Below are positions 15,669-24,432 of a stretch of DNA of 44,531 bases, piece by piece. The notes under the pieces were generated by a model. It saw nothing but the letters and a program-made list of their open reading frames with translations. It searched no databases and was not told the DNA's origin. The position numbers and the translations under genes are program-made. Source of the stretch: Sulfurivirga sp964427185 (lineage in GTDB: Bacteria > Pseudomonadota > Gammaproteobacteria > Thiomicrospirales > Thiomicrospiraceae); assembly GCA_964427185.1 (NCBI GenBank), contig CAYRSN010000010.1:1-44531 (forward strand). The letters are read 5' to 3'. The stretch's first letter is position 1. Every line of letters begins with the position of its first letter.

Positions 15669-17646
15669 GCATATCATCATCAGCATCGCCGCCCTGCTGG
15701 GCATCAGCATGCTTTTTGTCGCCTTTGCACACCGGCTAAAAATGCCGGCCATTCTCGCCTATATTCTGGTGGGTATGCTGCTGGGTCCCTATGGGCTTGG
15801 CTGGATCGAGTCGGAAAAGCATATCCACTTGATTGCAGAAATTGGTATTGTCTTTCTGCTGTTCTCTCTGGGGCTGGAGTTTTCCCTGCCGCAAATGCTC
15901 TCCATGCGCAAATATGTATTCGGTCTTGGGCTGCTTCAGGTCGGTCTCACCACCGCCGTTTTTTATACACTGGGCACCAGCCTGTTTCAGCTGGCACCTG
16001 AACAGGCCTTTATTATTGCCAGCGCGCTGGCACTCTCCTCCACCGCCATTGTCATCAAGCAGCTGGCAGATCAGGGCGAGCTGCTTTCACGGCACGGAAA
16101 AGCCGCACTGGGCATCCTGATCTTCCAGGATCTGATGGCCATTCCGCTGCTGATTATCGTCCCTGCACTGGGCGCACCGGATGCACAGCAATCACTGGAT
16201 GCCACTTTGGGCTATGCCCTGATTAAAGGCGTAGGTGTAGCCGCCATTTTGCTGCTGGCCGGCCGCTACCTGCTGCGCCCCCTGTTTCGAGAAGTCGCAC
16301 GCAACCGTAGTGAAGAGCTCTTTACCCTGACGGTACTGACCGTTGTGCTGGTTGCCGCCGCACTGGCAGACAGTGCCGGCATTAATATGACCTTGGGCGC
16401 TTTTATCGCCGGCATGATGCTCGGAGAAACAGAATACCGCCATCAGATCGAATCTGACATCCGTCCCTTCAGGGATGTCTTATTAGGACTGTTTTTCATC
16501 ACCGTAGGCATGGGGCTCTCTTTCCAGTTTTTCCTCAGTCATGCCTCGCAGGTACTTCTCCTGCTGGCAGGCATTGTATTGCTGAAAATGCTATTGATTA
16601 TTCTGATCATGAAAGCACTGAAAAAACCACTGGGGGTCAGTGCGCGTACCGCCATCAGCCTGGGGCAGGTGGGCGAATTCGGTTTGGTATTGCTTACACT
16701 GGCGGCAGGCTATCAACTCTTTGATGAGACACTGTTGAAGATTGTTATGACCACCGTGGTGCTCTCCATGATGATCGCACCTTTGCTGATCAAGTACAAC
16801 GGCCGTCTGGTCAAAGCGCTGGATCGTAGCTACAACCAGGAACAGCAGCACCGGGAAGACGAAATTCGTGAAGAAACCGATTGGATTAAAAATCATGTCA
16901 TTCTCTGCGGCTTCGGACGTGTCGGCCAGATGGCTGCACACTTTTTAAAAGAAGCTAATGAGCCATACGTTGCGCTGGATATGGACATCAGCCGTGTCCA
17001 CCATGCTAAAGAAGCCGGCGAGCTGGTCTTTTACGGCAACAGTGCCCGCCCTTCGATTCTGGAAGCAGCAGGCATTGAGCGGGCACGTCTGGTGACCATT
17101 ACCTATGCCGACGACACTATGGCGCTGCGCACCCTGGAAGCGGTACGCCGCCTGCGGCCGGATATTCCAGTCATGGTACGCGTACGGGATGACCGTCACT
17201 ATGAAGCCTTTATTCAAGCAGGTGCGACAGAAGTCATTTCAGACACCTTTGAGGCCAGCTTGCTACTAAGCGCTGAAGTCCTGCTGAAACTGGGGCATAA
17301 CGAAACGGAAGTGCTCAGCACTCTGGAGCGCGCCCGCAGGCAGCACACCGATGTGCTGGAAGGCTTTTATGAAGGCGAAAGCGGCTACAACCGCCTTAAA
17401 GATCAAGGCATTCGAAAAATCACCTTAGCCGTACCTCTCTCAGAAGACAGCTATGCCACCAGCCGTCGCCTGAAAGAGCTGCAGCTGGATGAGATGGGCG
17501 TGAAAGTACAAGCGGTTAAGCGGGGGCATATTCGCGGAGAAAATCCTGATCAGGAAACACGCCTGCGGGATGAAGATGTGGTTATTCTGGTTGGAGAACC
17601 TGAGGATCTGGAAAAGGCGGAACACTATTTACAAACAGGTCGCTAA
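15661..17646 (+). CDS. Kef-type monovalent cation/proton antiporter (CPA2)
   Basis: 661 residues from the preferred ATG at 15661 (an in-frame TTG at 15655 is less likely). About twelve membrane helices (residues ~1-380) form the Na/H exchanger domain. A TrkA-N/RCK nucleotide-binding domain follows (HVILCGFGRVGQMAAHFL, about 415-530), then a TrkA-C domain at the end (about 575-660). This architecture fits KefB/KefC/YbaL-like potassium efflux systems. The exact ion and ligand cannot be told from sequence. It overlaps nadC by eight bases. Ends in TAA, followed by a shared hairpin. Confidence 0.9.
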   Translation: MNEHIIISIAALLGISMLFVAFAHRLKMPAILAYILVGMLLGPYGLGWIESEKHIHLIAEIGIVFLLFSLGLEFSLPQMLSMRKYVFGLGLLQVGLTTAVFYTLGTSLFQLAPEQAFIIASALALSSTAIVIKQLADQGELLSRHGKAALGILIFQDLMAIPLLIIVPALGAPDAQQSLDATLGYALIKGVGVAAILLLAGRYLLRPLFREVARNRSEELFTLTVLTVVLVAAALADSAGINMTLGAFIAGMMLGETEYRHQIESDIRPFRDVLLGLFFITVGMGLSFQFFLSHASQVLLLLAGIVLLKMLLIILIMKALKKPLGVSARTAISLGQVGEFGLVLLTLAAGYQLFDETLLKIVMTTVVLSMMIAPLLIKYNGRLVKALDRSYNQEQQHREDEIREETDWIKNHVILCGFGRVGQMAAHFLKEANEPYVALDMDISRVHHAKEAGELVFYGNSARPSILEAAGIERARLVTITYADDTMALRTLEAVRRLRPDIPVMVRVRDDRHYEAFIQAGATEVISDTFEASLLLSAEVLLKLGHNETEVLSTLERARRQHTDVLEGFYEGESGYNRLKDQGIRKITLAVPLSEDSYATSRRLKELQLDEMGVKVQAVKRGHIRGENPDQETRLRDEDVVILVGEPEDLEKAEHYLQTGR

Positions 17647-17700
17647 ATGCTTAATCCCTCCGTGCACTTGCCGCGGGGGTAACTGCTCTGTGCTTACAGA

Positions 17701-17722
17701 AACCCGCTGATGCGGGTTATTT
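17701..17722. terminator. Bidirectional hairpin between antiporter and YkgJ-like gene
   Basis: AACCCGC, loop TGAT, GCGGGTT, followed on the plus strand by ATTT and on the minus strand by TCTG. A compact stem between two convergent genes; its T-runs are weak. Confidence 0.5.
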
Positions 17723-18224
17723 ACCAGAGCTTGCGCCCCTCTTGTTGCCAAATCGCCACCTGTTGCTGAAACGCCGGCGGGCCATAGGCATAAAGTAGTT
17801 GCTCCTTGGAAAGCTTTCCATCTTCCTCTATACATTCGGTATAAATTAACGGGCGCCCATGCTGTTCGGCAAACTTCTGCAGCCAGTTCAGGGCGCGGGG
17901 TGGAATCCGCTTGCCTACAGGGAGCGCCACATCCACAGGCAGCCCCTGCCACTACAGCTGGTTAAACAGCACCATCACTTTTGCCTGATCAGGCTTCATC
18001 CACTCAGGCAGGGGTGAATTGGGCAACAGCCAGCCACAAACAAACTGACGACATGGAAATTCCGGGCGATTTTCATAGTCGCTGCATCCCTTGCCTGTGC
18101 TGTAAGGGCAAGGGTGCCCTGGCCAAGCCTCATAGCCTTTCACTTCAATACGTACCCAGCCATCACAGCAAGCTGTACAGCCGTTACAGGCTCTTGCGCC
18201 CTGTTTTTTACGTTTTTTTGCCAT
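17721..18224 (-). pseudogene. YkgJ-type cysteine-cluster protein, interrupted by in-frame TAG
   Basis: Ninety codons from the ATG at 18224 encode a CxxCxxCC start (ACNGCTACCDGW) plus HPCPY, GCSDY, FPCRQFVCGW, the pattern of YkgJ/zinc- or iron-chelating families. Codon 91 is TAG (17954-17952). The same frame then runs on for 76 more codons (WQGLPVDVALPVGKRIPPRALNW to the end REGRKLW-like tail) to a TAA at 17721. The downstream part has no start of its own with a good ribosome binding site, so one ~167-residue protein was intended. The ATG overlaps the prfC TGA by one base once the scaffold gap is closed. It may be a nonsense mutation, an assembly error, or a read-through codon. Confidence 0.7.
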
Positions 18225-18249
18225 CAGTGTTCCCGCGTTGCGGCAAAGC
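18195..18249. repeat. 55-bp copy left of the gap
   Basis: Identical over 55 bases to 18350-18404 on the other side of the N run. An exact match ending right at the gap is what a k-mer overlap between two contigs leaves when it is not merged. It covers the prfC 3' end and the YkgJ-like 5' end. Confidence 0.95.
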
Positions 18250-18349
18250 NNNNNNNNNNNNNNNNNNNNNNNNNNNNNNNNNNNNNNNNNNNNNNNNNNN
18301 NNNNNNNNNNNNNNNNNNNNNNNNNNNNNNNNNNNNNNNNNNNNNNNNN
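18250..18349. other. Scaffold gap of exactly 100 N
   Basis: A run of 100 N, the conventional size for a gap of unknown length. Because both flanks are the same 55 bases, the true sequence probably has no gap and only one copy of the flank. Confidence 0.99.
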
Positions 18350-18404
18350 TGCGCCCTGTTTTTTACGTTTTTTTGCCATCAGTGTTCCCGCGTTGCGGCA
18401 AAGC
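18350..18404. repeat. 55-bp copy right of the gap
   Basis: Second copy of the flank at 18195-18249. It contains the last codons and TGA of prfC and would also contain the YkgJ-like start, confirming that the two genes abut. Confidence 0.95.
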
Positions 18405-19956
18405 TTAACTCAGGCCAACGCTCCTCAATCAGCTGCAGATTGACACGGCTGGGCGCCATATAGACCAGATAATCTGCCGCATCATAGGCTACGTGTTCTT
18501 TGACCTTAGCCTTGAATTTTTCGATTTCCTTATCCGGCCCCTGCACCCAACGCACTGTGTGCACGGAAACCGGCTCAAAGTCACAGGCGACGTTGTATTC
18601 ATCTTTCAGCCGTTGCGCCACCACATCAAACTGCAGTACACCCACCGCCCCCAGGATAAGGTCATTATTCAATACAGGGCGGAACAACTGGGTGGCACCT
18701 TCTTCTGAAAGCTGCTGCAACCCTTTCTGCAAGGCTTTCATTTTCATCGGGTCTTTCAGACGAGCGCGGCGGAAGAGCTCCGGGGCAAAGTTAGGAATAC
18801 CTATGAACTTTAACACCTCCCCTTCGGTAAAGGTATCTCCAATTTGAATGGTGCCGTGATTGTGCAGCCCGATAATATCGCCGGCAAAGGCTTCCTCTGC
18901 CTGCTCCCGCTCATTGGCCAGAAAGGTCAGCGCCTTGGAAATTTTGATATCCTTGCCGATACGCACATGCTTTAAGCTCATGCCCTTGCGAAAACGTCCT
19001 GAGACAATCCGCATAAAAGCCACTCTGTCCCGGTGCTTGGGATCCATATTGGCCTGAATCTTAAATACAAAGCCTGTCAGTTTCGGCTCATCCGGACAGA
19101 CAGTGCGTTGCTCCGCTTTACGGCACTGCGGCGGCGGTGCATACTGTGCAAAGGCATCCAGAAGCTCCTGCAATCCAAAATTATTGATCGCCGAACCAAA
19201 AAAGACAGGGGTCAGTTTGCCCGCCAGAAAAGCCTCCAGCTCAAACTCGTGGCTTGCACCACGCACCAGCTCAATTTCCTCACGCAGCTCTTCGGCTTGA
19301 GCGCCCAAAAGCTCATCCAGACGTGGGTTATCCAAGCCCTCTATCACTTCACCTTCAGCCGCCACTTCATTTTCCACCTGCTCAAACAGGCGCACCTTAT
19401 CTTCATACAGGTGGTAAATCCCTTTAAAGCGCTTACCCATTCCAATGGGCCAGGTCATCGGTGCACATTGGATTTTCAAAATATCTTCAATCTCATCCAG
19501 AAGATCAATCGGGTCGCGCCCTTCCCGGTCCAGCTTATTGATAAAACTGAGAATGGGCGTATCCCGCAGGCGGCACACCTCCATCAGCTTAATAGTGCGC
19601 TCCTCAACCCCTTTGGCACAGTCGATGACCATCAACGCCGAATCTACTGCCGTCAAGGTGCGGTAGGTATCTTCGGAAAAGTCCTCATGTCCTGGAGTGT
19701 CCAGCAAGTTCATCACCACTTCTTTATAAGGAAACTGCATGACCGATGAGGTAACGGAAATTCCCCGTTCCTGCTCCATCTGCATCCAGTCAGAAGTGGC
19801 ATGGCGCGCTGCCTTACGCCCTTTAACCGCACCAGCCAGCTGAATCGCCCCGCCATAGAGCAGTAGCTTTTCTGTCACTGTTGTTTTACCGGCATCCGGG
19901 TGGGAAATAATGGCAAACGTGCGCCGTTTATTGATTTCTTCCAACCACTGACTCAT
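18379..19956 (-). CDS. prfC: Peptide chain release factor 3
   Basis: 525 residues, standard for RF3. GTPase that recycles RF1/RF2 after termination. G motifs: HPDAGKTT near residue 20, DTPGHEDFSEDTYR near 85, NKLDREGRD near 140. EF-Tu-like domain II and the RF3 C-terminal domain follow. The ATG overlaps the secF stop by four bases (ATGA), so it is translated with the sec genes. The protein is complete despite the gap nearby. The gene downstream is the TAG-interrupted YkgJ-like gene. Ends in TGA. Confidence 0.97.
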   Translation of the reverse strand: MSQWLEEINKRRTFAIISHPDAGKTTVTEKLLLYGGAIQLAGAVKGRKAARHATSDWMQMEQERGISVTSSVMQFPYKEVVMNLLDTPGHEDFSEDTYRTLTAVDSALMVIDCAKGVEERTIKLMEVCRLRDTPILSFINKLDREGRDPIDLLDEIEDILKIQCAPMTWPIGMGKRFKGIYHLYEDKVRLFEQVENEVAAEGEVIEGLDNPRLDELLGAQAEELREEIELVRGASHEFELEAFLAGKLTPVFFGSAINNFGLQELLDAFAQYAPPPQCRKAEQRTVCPDEPKLTGFVFKIQANMDPKHRDRVAFMRIVSGRFRKGMSLKHVRIGKDIKISKALTFLANEREQAEEAFAGDIIGLHNHGTIQIGDTFTEGEVLKFIGIPNFAPELFRRARLKDPMKMKALQKGLQQLSEEGATQLFRPVLNNDLILGAVGVLQFDVVAQRLKDEYNVACDFEPVSVHTVRWVQGPDKEIEKFKAKVKEHVAYDAADYLVYMAPSRVNLQLIEERWPELSFAATREH

Positions 19957-20948
19957 GCTTCACCTTTCTGACGCTTCGCTTCCGCTTCCAAAAATGCCTG
20001 CTGCATTTCTTTTTCCAAAGCCTCCCGATCCACATCGTTTTTCGGTGGCGGCATGAGATCTTCTTTGGAGACGCCCAGAATCAGTGCCAGCGCAGAGGCC
20101 ACATAGATGGAAGAGTAAGTCCCTACCGCAATCCCTACCAGCAGCGCCAGTGAGAAATTATGAATAATCTCCCCGCCGAGAAAAAACAGCGCAAACACCA
20201 CCAGCAAAGTCGTCAGGGAGGTCATAATGGTGCGCGAAAGTGTCTGGTTTACGGCAATATTGATCACCTGCTCAGGTGTCTTATCCCGCAATAGCCGGAA
20301 GTTTTCGCGAATACGGTCAAACACAACAATCGTATCATTCAAAGAGTAGCCGATTACAGCCAGAATCGCCGCCAGCACTGTCAGGTCAAACTGCGCCTGC
20401 GTCCAGGCAAATACACCCAGCGTAATCACCACATCATGCACCAGCGCAGCGATGGAACCCAGCGCAAAACGGAATTCAAACCGAAAAGCCACATAGATCA
20501 AAATCCCGATCAGCGCATAGAGAACCGCAAGCGCGCCGTCTTCTGTCAGTTCATCCCCCACCTGTGGGCCGACATATTCCACCCGGCGCAGCTCAACCTG
20601 AGGCGTGGCCTTTTTCAGCACATCCAGCACCTGATTGCTCACCATGGCGGAAGTCATCCCCTCCACAGGTTGAATGCGAATCAACACATCCGTAGCAGAG
20701 CCAAAATGCTGCACAATTGCCTTATCAAACCCTGCCTGCATCAGTGTCTGACGCACTTCCTCCAGCTCCACCGGCGCAGGATAAGAAACCTCAATAACCG
20801 TCCCTCCGGTGAAGTCAATCCCAAGATTAAAGCCTTTGGTAAAAATACCCGCCAAAGAAAACAGGATCAGCGCCAAAGAAAAGGACAGCGCGATCTTGCG
20901 CTGGCGCATAAAGTTGATTTGTTTCTCACCCAGATCAAACAGTTTCAT
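19953..20948 (-). CDS. secF: Protein translocase subunit SecF
   Basis: 331 residues. Inner-membrane partner of SecD that uses proton motive force to assist late steps of Sec export. One N-terminal helix (about 20-40), the GIDFTGGTVIEVSYP segment, then five more helices, including the conserved GYSLNDTIVVFDRIREN motif near 205. A charged C-terminal tail follows. Starts nine bases after secD and overlaps prfC. Ends in TGA. Confidence 0.97.
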   Translation of the reverse strand: MKLFDLGEKQINFMRQRKIALSFSLALILFSLAGIFTKGFNLGIDFTGGTVIEVSYPAPVELEEVRQTLMQAGFDKAIVQHFGSATDVLIRIQPVEGMTSAMVSNQVLDVLKKATPQVELRRVEYVGPQVGDELTEDGALAVLYALIGILIYVAFRFEFRFALGSIAALVHDVVITLGVFAWTQAQFDLTVLAAILAVIGYSLNDTIVVFDRIRENFRLLRDKTPEQVINIAVNQTLSRTIMTSLTTLLVVFALFFLGGEIIHNFSLALLVGIAVGTYSSIYVASALALILGVSKEDLMPPPKNDVDREALEKEMQQAFLEAEAKRQKGEA

Positions 20949-20957
20949 AATCGCCTC

Positions 20958-22844
20958 TTAAATTGCCAGCTTTTCAATGCGCTTGCCGCCATAGCGCCAG
21001 TTTACGATCCCACGCGTCAGCACAATCGCCGTAAACATGGACGTGATAATGCCAATAGAGAGTGTAATGGCAAAACCTTTAATCGGCCCTGTGCCAAAGC
21101 TGAACAGCACGATCGCCGCCAGCAAGGTGGTAATGTTGGCATCGGCTATGGTCATAAACGCCTTTTCATAACCGGCATGAATCGCCGTCTGAATCGACTG
21201 CCCTGCCTTGAGCTCCTCTTTAATTCTCTCAAAGATCAACACATTGGCATCCACCGCCATACCCACCGTCAATACGATCCCTGCAATCCCTGGCAGGGTT
21301 AAAGTAGCCTGCAGAACCGAAAGCACAGCGATCAATAAGACAAGGTTAAAAGTCAGCGCAATATCCGCAATCAGCCCAAATGTCTTATAACGCCAGGCCA
21401 TAAATACCAGCACCAACGCAAAGCCTACAACAACCGACATAAAGCCCTGCTCAATATTATCCTGCCCCAGGCTTGGACCGATAGTACGCTCTTCTACAAT
21501 CTCCATTGGTGCAGCCAAAGCCCCCGCTCGTAAAAGCAAGGCAAGATTCTGCGCTTCCTGCGAGCTATCCAGGCCTGTAATCTGGAAACGGTTGGCAAAC
21601 TGATCACGAATCACTGCGGCATTGATTACATCTTTCTGCACACTGCGTTTTTTAACTGTTCTGCCATCTGCAGTGGTCACAGTTTCAACCTTGTTTTCGA
21701 TGTAAACCACCGCCATGCGCTTGCCCACATTCTTCTTGGTTGTGGCCAGCATCTTACGGCCACCTGCCGCATCCAGCGTTACAGACACCATCGGCGCGCC
21801 GTTTTGTTGATCCAGACCAGACTGAGCATTGACCACATTCTCACCGGATACGATCATGCGGTTTTTCAGCAGAATCGGGCGCCCGTCACGGAAGTAATAC
21901 AAACGGCTGCCTGGCGGAATACGCCCGGTTTTTGCCGCCAGTTCCGGATCATGTCGCTCATCCACCAGACGAAACTCAAGCGTCGCTGTGGCCCCCAGAA
22001 TCTCTTTTGCGCGGGCAGTATCCTGTACGCCGGGCAGCTGCACCACAATACGCCGCTCTCCCTGCTGCTGCACAATCGGCTCTGCCACCCCCAGCTCGTT
22101 GATACGGTTGCGCAAAGTGGTGATATTCTGTTTAAGCGCATACGCTTTTGTTTCTTTTAATGCTCGCGGGCTCAGGTGCCACACCAGCTTGCCACCTTGA
22201 GAAGCCTGCGGATCCAGGCGTAGCTGCTCGCCATACTGCTGCGCAATCAGTGCTTTCACCTGCTCCGCCTCCTCCGGCTTGCGTAGCTCTACAACCAGCT
22301 GGCTTTGATCCGAGGCAATACGCTTATAGCGAATCTTTTGGGCTCTCAACAGGCTGCGGATATCTTCCGCATAACGTGCATAGGCCTTTTCAACCGCAGC
22401 TTCCATATCCACATCCAGCAAAAAGTGCACACCACCGCGCAAATCCAACCCGAGATACATGGGCTGCGCGCCGAGTGCACTTAACCACGCCGGCGTAGAA
22501 GGTGCCAGATTAAGCGCCACGACAGCCTGTCGCCCCAAAAGCTGCTTGATGACAGACTTCGCCTTGAGTTGCTGTTCCGCATTCTCAAAACGCAGCAACA
22601 GTTGGTTATCTTTAAAAGTCAAAGACTTTGGCTGAATACCTGCCGCCTCAAGCGCCTGCTCTATTTTGGCGACAGTGCGCTCATCGAATGAAACCATTTT
22701 GGCCGGTGACACTTGGACGGCCGGATCTTCCCCAAACAGATTGGGCAAAGCGTAGATCATTCCCAGCACCAGAACCAAGGCTATCAACGTATACTTCCAT
22801 GCCGGATAATGGTTTACAGGAGCTGCTGCAGATGTTTGAAACAT
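20958..22844 (-). CDS. secD: Protein translocase subunit SecD
   Basis: 628 residues (E. coli 615). N-terminal helix about 17-36, large periplasmic P1 domain including LGLDLRGGVHFLLDVD (about 130), and a C-terminal block of five membrane helices with GMAVDANVLIFERIKEE near 535, carrying the conserved Asp of the proton path. Part of yajC-secD-secF. A terminator-like hairpin lies just upstream, between yajC and secD. Ends in TAA. Confidence 0.98.
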   Translation of the reverse strand: MFQTSAAAPVNHYPAWKYTLIALVLVLGMIYALPNLFGEDPAVQVSPAKMVSFDERTVAKIEQALEAAGIQPKSLTFKDNQLLLRFENAEQQLKAKSVIKQLLGRQAVVALNLAPSTPAWLSALGAQPMYLGLDLRGGVHFLLDVDMEAAVEKAYARYAEDIRSLLRAQKIRYKRIASDQSQLVVELRKPEEAEQVKALIAQQYGEQLRLDPQASQGGKLVWHLSPRALKETKAYALKQNITTLRNRINELGVAEPIVQQQGERRIVVQLPGVQDTARAKEILGATATLEFRLVDERHDPELAAKTGRIPPGSRLYYFRDGRPILLKNRMIVSGENVVNAQSGLDQQNGAPMVSVTLDAAGGRKMLATTKKNVGKRMAVVYIENKVETVTTADGRTVKKRSVQKDVINAAVIRDQFANRFQITGLDSSQEAQNLALLLRAGALAAPMEIVEERTIGPSLGQDNIEQGFMSVVVGFALVLVFMAWRYKTFGLIADIALTFNLVLLIAVLSVLQATLTLPGIAGIVLTVGMAVDANVLIFERIKEELKAGQSIQTAIHAGYEKAFMTIADANITTLLAAIVLFSFGTGPIKGFAITLSIGIITSMFTAIVLTRGIVNWRYGGKRIEKLAI

Positions 22845-22878
22845 GTTGCTCTTCTTCAGTATGGTTTATAAAACGGAA

Positions 22879-22898
22879 AAAGGGGCATAGGCCCCTTT
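22879..22898 (-). terminator. Hairpin between yajC and secD
   Basis: Minus strand AAAGGGGC, loop CTAT, GCCCCTTT, followed by TTCCGTTTT. It looks like a weak terminator inside the sec operon, possibly lowering secDF relative to yajC. Confidence 0.5.
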
Positions 22899-22917
22899 AT
22901 AGAAAAAATATTAGCTG

Positions 22918-23259
22918 TCAGGCTTCTGTTTTTCCGCTGACTGTCCCTTTAGGCAATAACCTGGCAACATTCTGCCGCTCTACTTTTACAACAACATTCG
23001 GTGCGATTTCCAAGTCGATAAAGGTCTCATCAATATCACGAATCTTACCCACCAAGCCGCCATAGGTCGTCACTTCATCACCTTTTTTCAAGGACTCCAC
23101 CAGCTGCTTATGCTCTTTCACCTTTTTCTGCTGTGGACGAATCAGCAGGAAATAAAAGATCACAAACAGAATCAACAATGGAATTAAGCCTTCCCAGCCG
23201 CCCCCCTGTGAGGCTGCCGCCGTACCTTCCGCCATCGCAGGACTAATCAAAAAACTCAT
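22918..23259 (-). CDS. yajC: Preprotein translocase subunit YajC
   Basis: 113 residues with one membrane helix (about 25-45, LIPLLILFVIFYFLLIRPQQKK) and the conserved soluble tail LKKGDEVTTYGGLVGKI. An accessory component of SecDF. AAGGAG precedes the ATG at normal spacing. Lies between tgt and secD on the same strand. Ends in TGA. Confidence 0.96.
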   Translation of the reverse strand: MSFLISPAMAEGTAAASQGGGWEGLIPLLILFVIFYFLLIRPQQKKVKEHKQLVESLKKGDEVTTYGGLVGKIRDIDETFIDLEIAPNVVVKVERQNVARLLPKGTVSGKTEA

Positions 23260-23316
23260 GGTTCACACTCCTTTTCAAACTAAAAAACCGTCGCTATTGT
23301 GGCATAAAGCCGCCAC

Positions 23317-24432
23317 TTAATCCAGCACAGGCACCTCCTCACCCCGCGCCGCATAAAAACATTCAACATACTGTTCAAAACACCCTTCAGATAAGGCTTC
23401 CCGTATTTCTCGCATCAGTTGCTGGTAATAGTAAAGATTATGGATTGTGTTCAATCTTGCCCCCAGAATCTCCTTACTGCGATCCAGATGATGCAGATAA
23501 GCGCGAGAATAGTGTTGGCAGGTATAGCATCCGCACGCCTCATCCAAAGGTGCCGTACTGCGTTTATGCACGGCATTACGAATTTTCACCACCCCTGTGC
23601 GGGTGAACAGAAAGCCATTGCGAGCATTACGGGTTGGGATAACACAGTCAAACATATCTATCCCGCGGCGCACCGCCTCTACCAAATCCTCCGGCTTACC
23701 CACCCCCATTAGATAACGAGGGCGGTCTTCAGGCAAAAGAGGGGTTGTCACTTCCAGAACTTTTTTCATTTCCTCTTTCGGCTCCCCCACAGAAAGCCCG
23801 CCGATCGCATAGCCATCAAAACCAATCTCCTGCAGCGCCTCGGCAGAGCGCTGACGCAAATCTGCATACATGCCTCCCTGCACAATGCCGAACAAAGCTG
23901 CCGGATTATCCTCGTGCGCCACCTTACTGCGCTTAGCCCAGCGCAAAGAGAGCTCCATGGAGGATTTAGCTACTTCGTAAGTTGCAGGATAAGGCGTGCA
24001 CTCATCAAAAATCATCACTATATCCGAGCCCAGTTCGCGCTGAATCTGCATGGATTCTTCCGGCCCCATGAAAATTTTGGCGCCATTGACTGGGCTGCGG
24101 AAGGTCACCCCTTCCTCTTTAATCTTACGCATCGCCCCCAGGCTGAACACCTGAAACCCGCCCGAGTCAGTCAGAATCGGTCCCTCCCAATGCATAAAAT
24201 CATGCAAATCACCGTGCAGCTGAATGATTTCCGTGCCCGGACGCAAGGCCAGATGAAACGTATTTCCCAAAATAATCTGCGCCCCGATTGCTTTCAGCTC
24301 CTCCGGCGTCATGGCCTTAACCGTACCGTAGGTCCCTACCGGCATAAAAGCAGGGGTTTCCACCACCCCTCGCTCAAACACCAACCTGCCGCGGCGCGCA
24401 TGCCCCTGAGTTGTCAAAAGCTCAAACTGCAT
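23317..24432 (-). CDS. tgt: tRNA-guanine transglycosylase
   Basis: 371 residues. Exchanges guanine 34 of GUN-anticodon tRNAs for preQ1. Active-site DSGGFQVFSLG near residue 90, GGLSVGEPKEEM near 232, MGVGKPEDL near 260, and a zinc-binding CGCYTCQHYSRAYLHHL near 305-322. Overlaps queA by 11 bases, so the two queuosine genes are coupled. Ends in TAA. Confidence 0.98.
   Translation of the reverse strand: MQFELLTTQGHARRGRLVFERGVVETPAFMPVGTYGTVKAMTPEELKAIGAQIILGNTFHLALRPGTEIIQLHGDLHDFMHWEGPILTDSGGFQVFSLGAMRKIKEEGVTFRSPVNGAKIFMGPEESMQIQRELGSDIVMIFDECTPYPATYEVAKSSMELSLRWAKRSKVAHEDNPAALFGIVQGGMYADLRQRSAEALQEIGFDGYAIGGLSVGEPKEEMKKVLEVTTPLLPEDRPRYLMGVGKPEDLVEAVRRGIDMFDCVIPTRNARNGFLFTRTGVVKIRNAVHKRSTAPLDEACGCYTCQHYSRAYLHHLDRSKEILGARLNTIHNLYYYQQLMREIREALSEGCFEQYVECFYAARGEEVPVLD

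Noticed and set aside
18195..18404. 55-bp direct repeat as a biological repeat or mobile element end
   Set aside because: Both copies stop exactly at the N run and cover the same gene junction; assembly overlap is far simpler.
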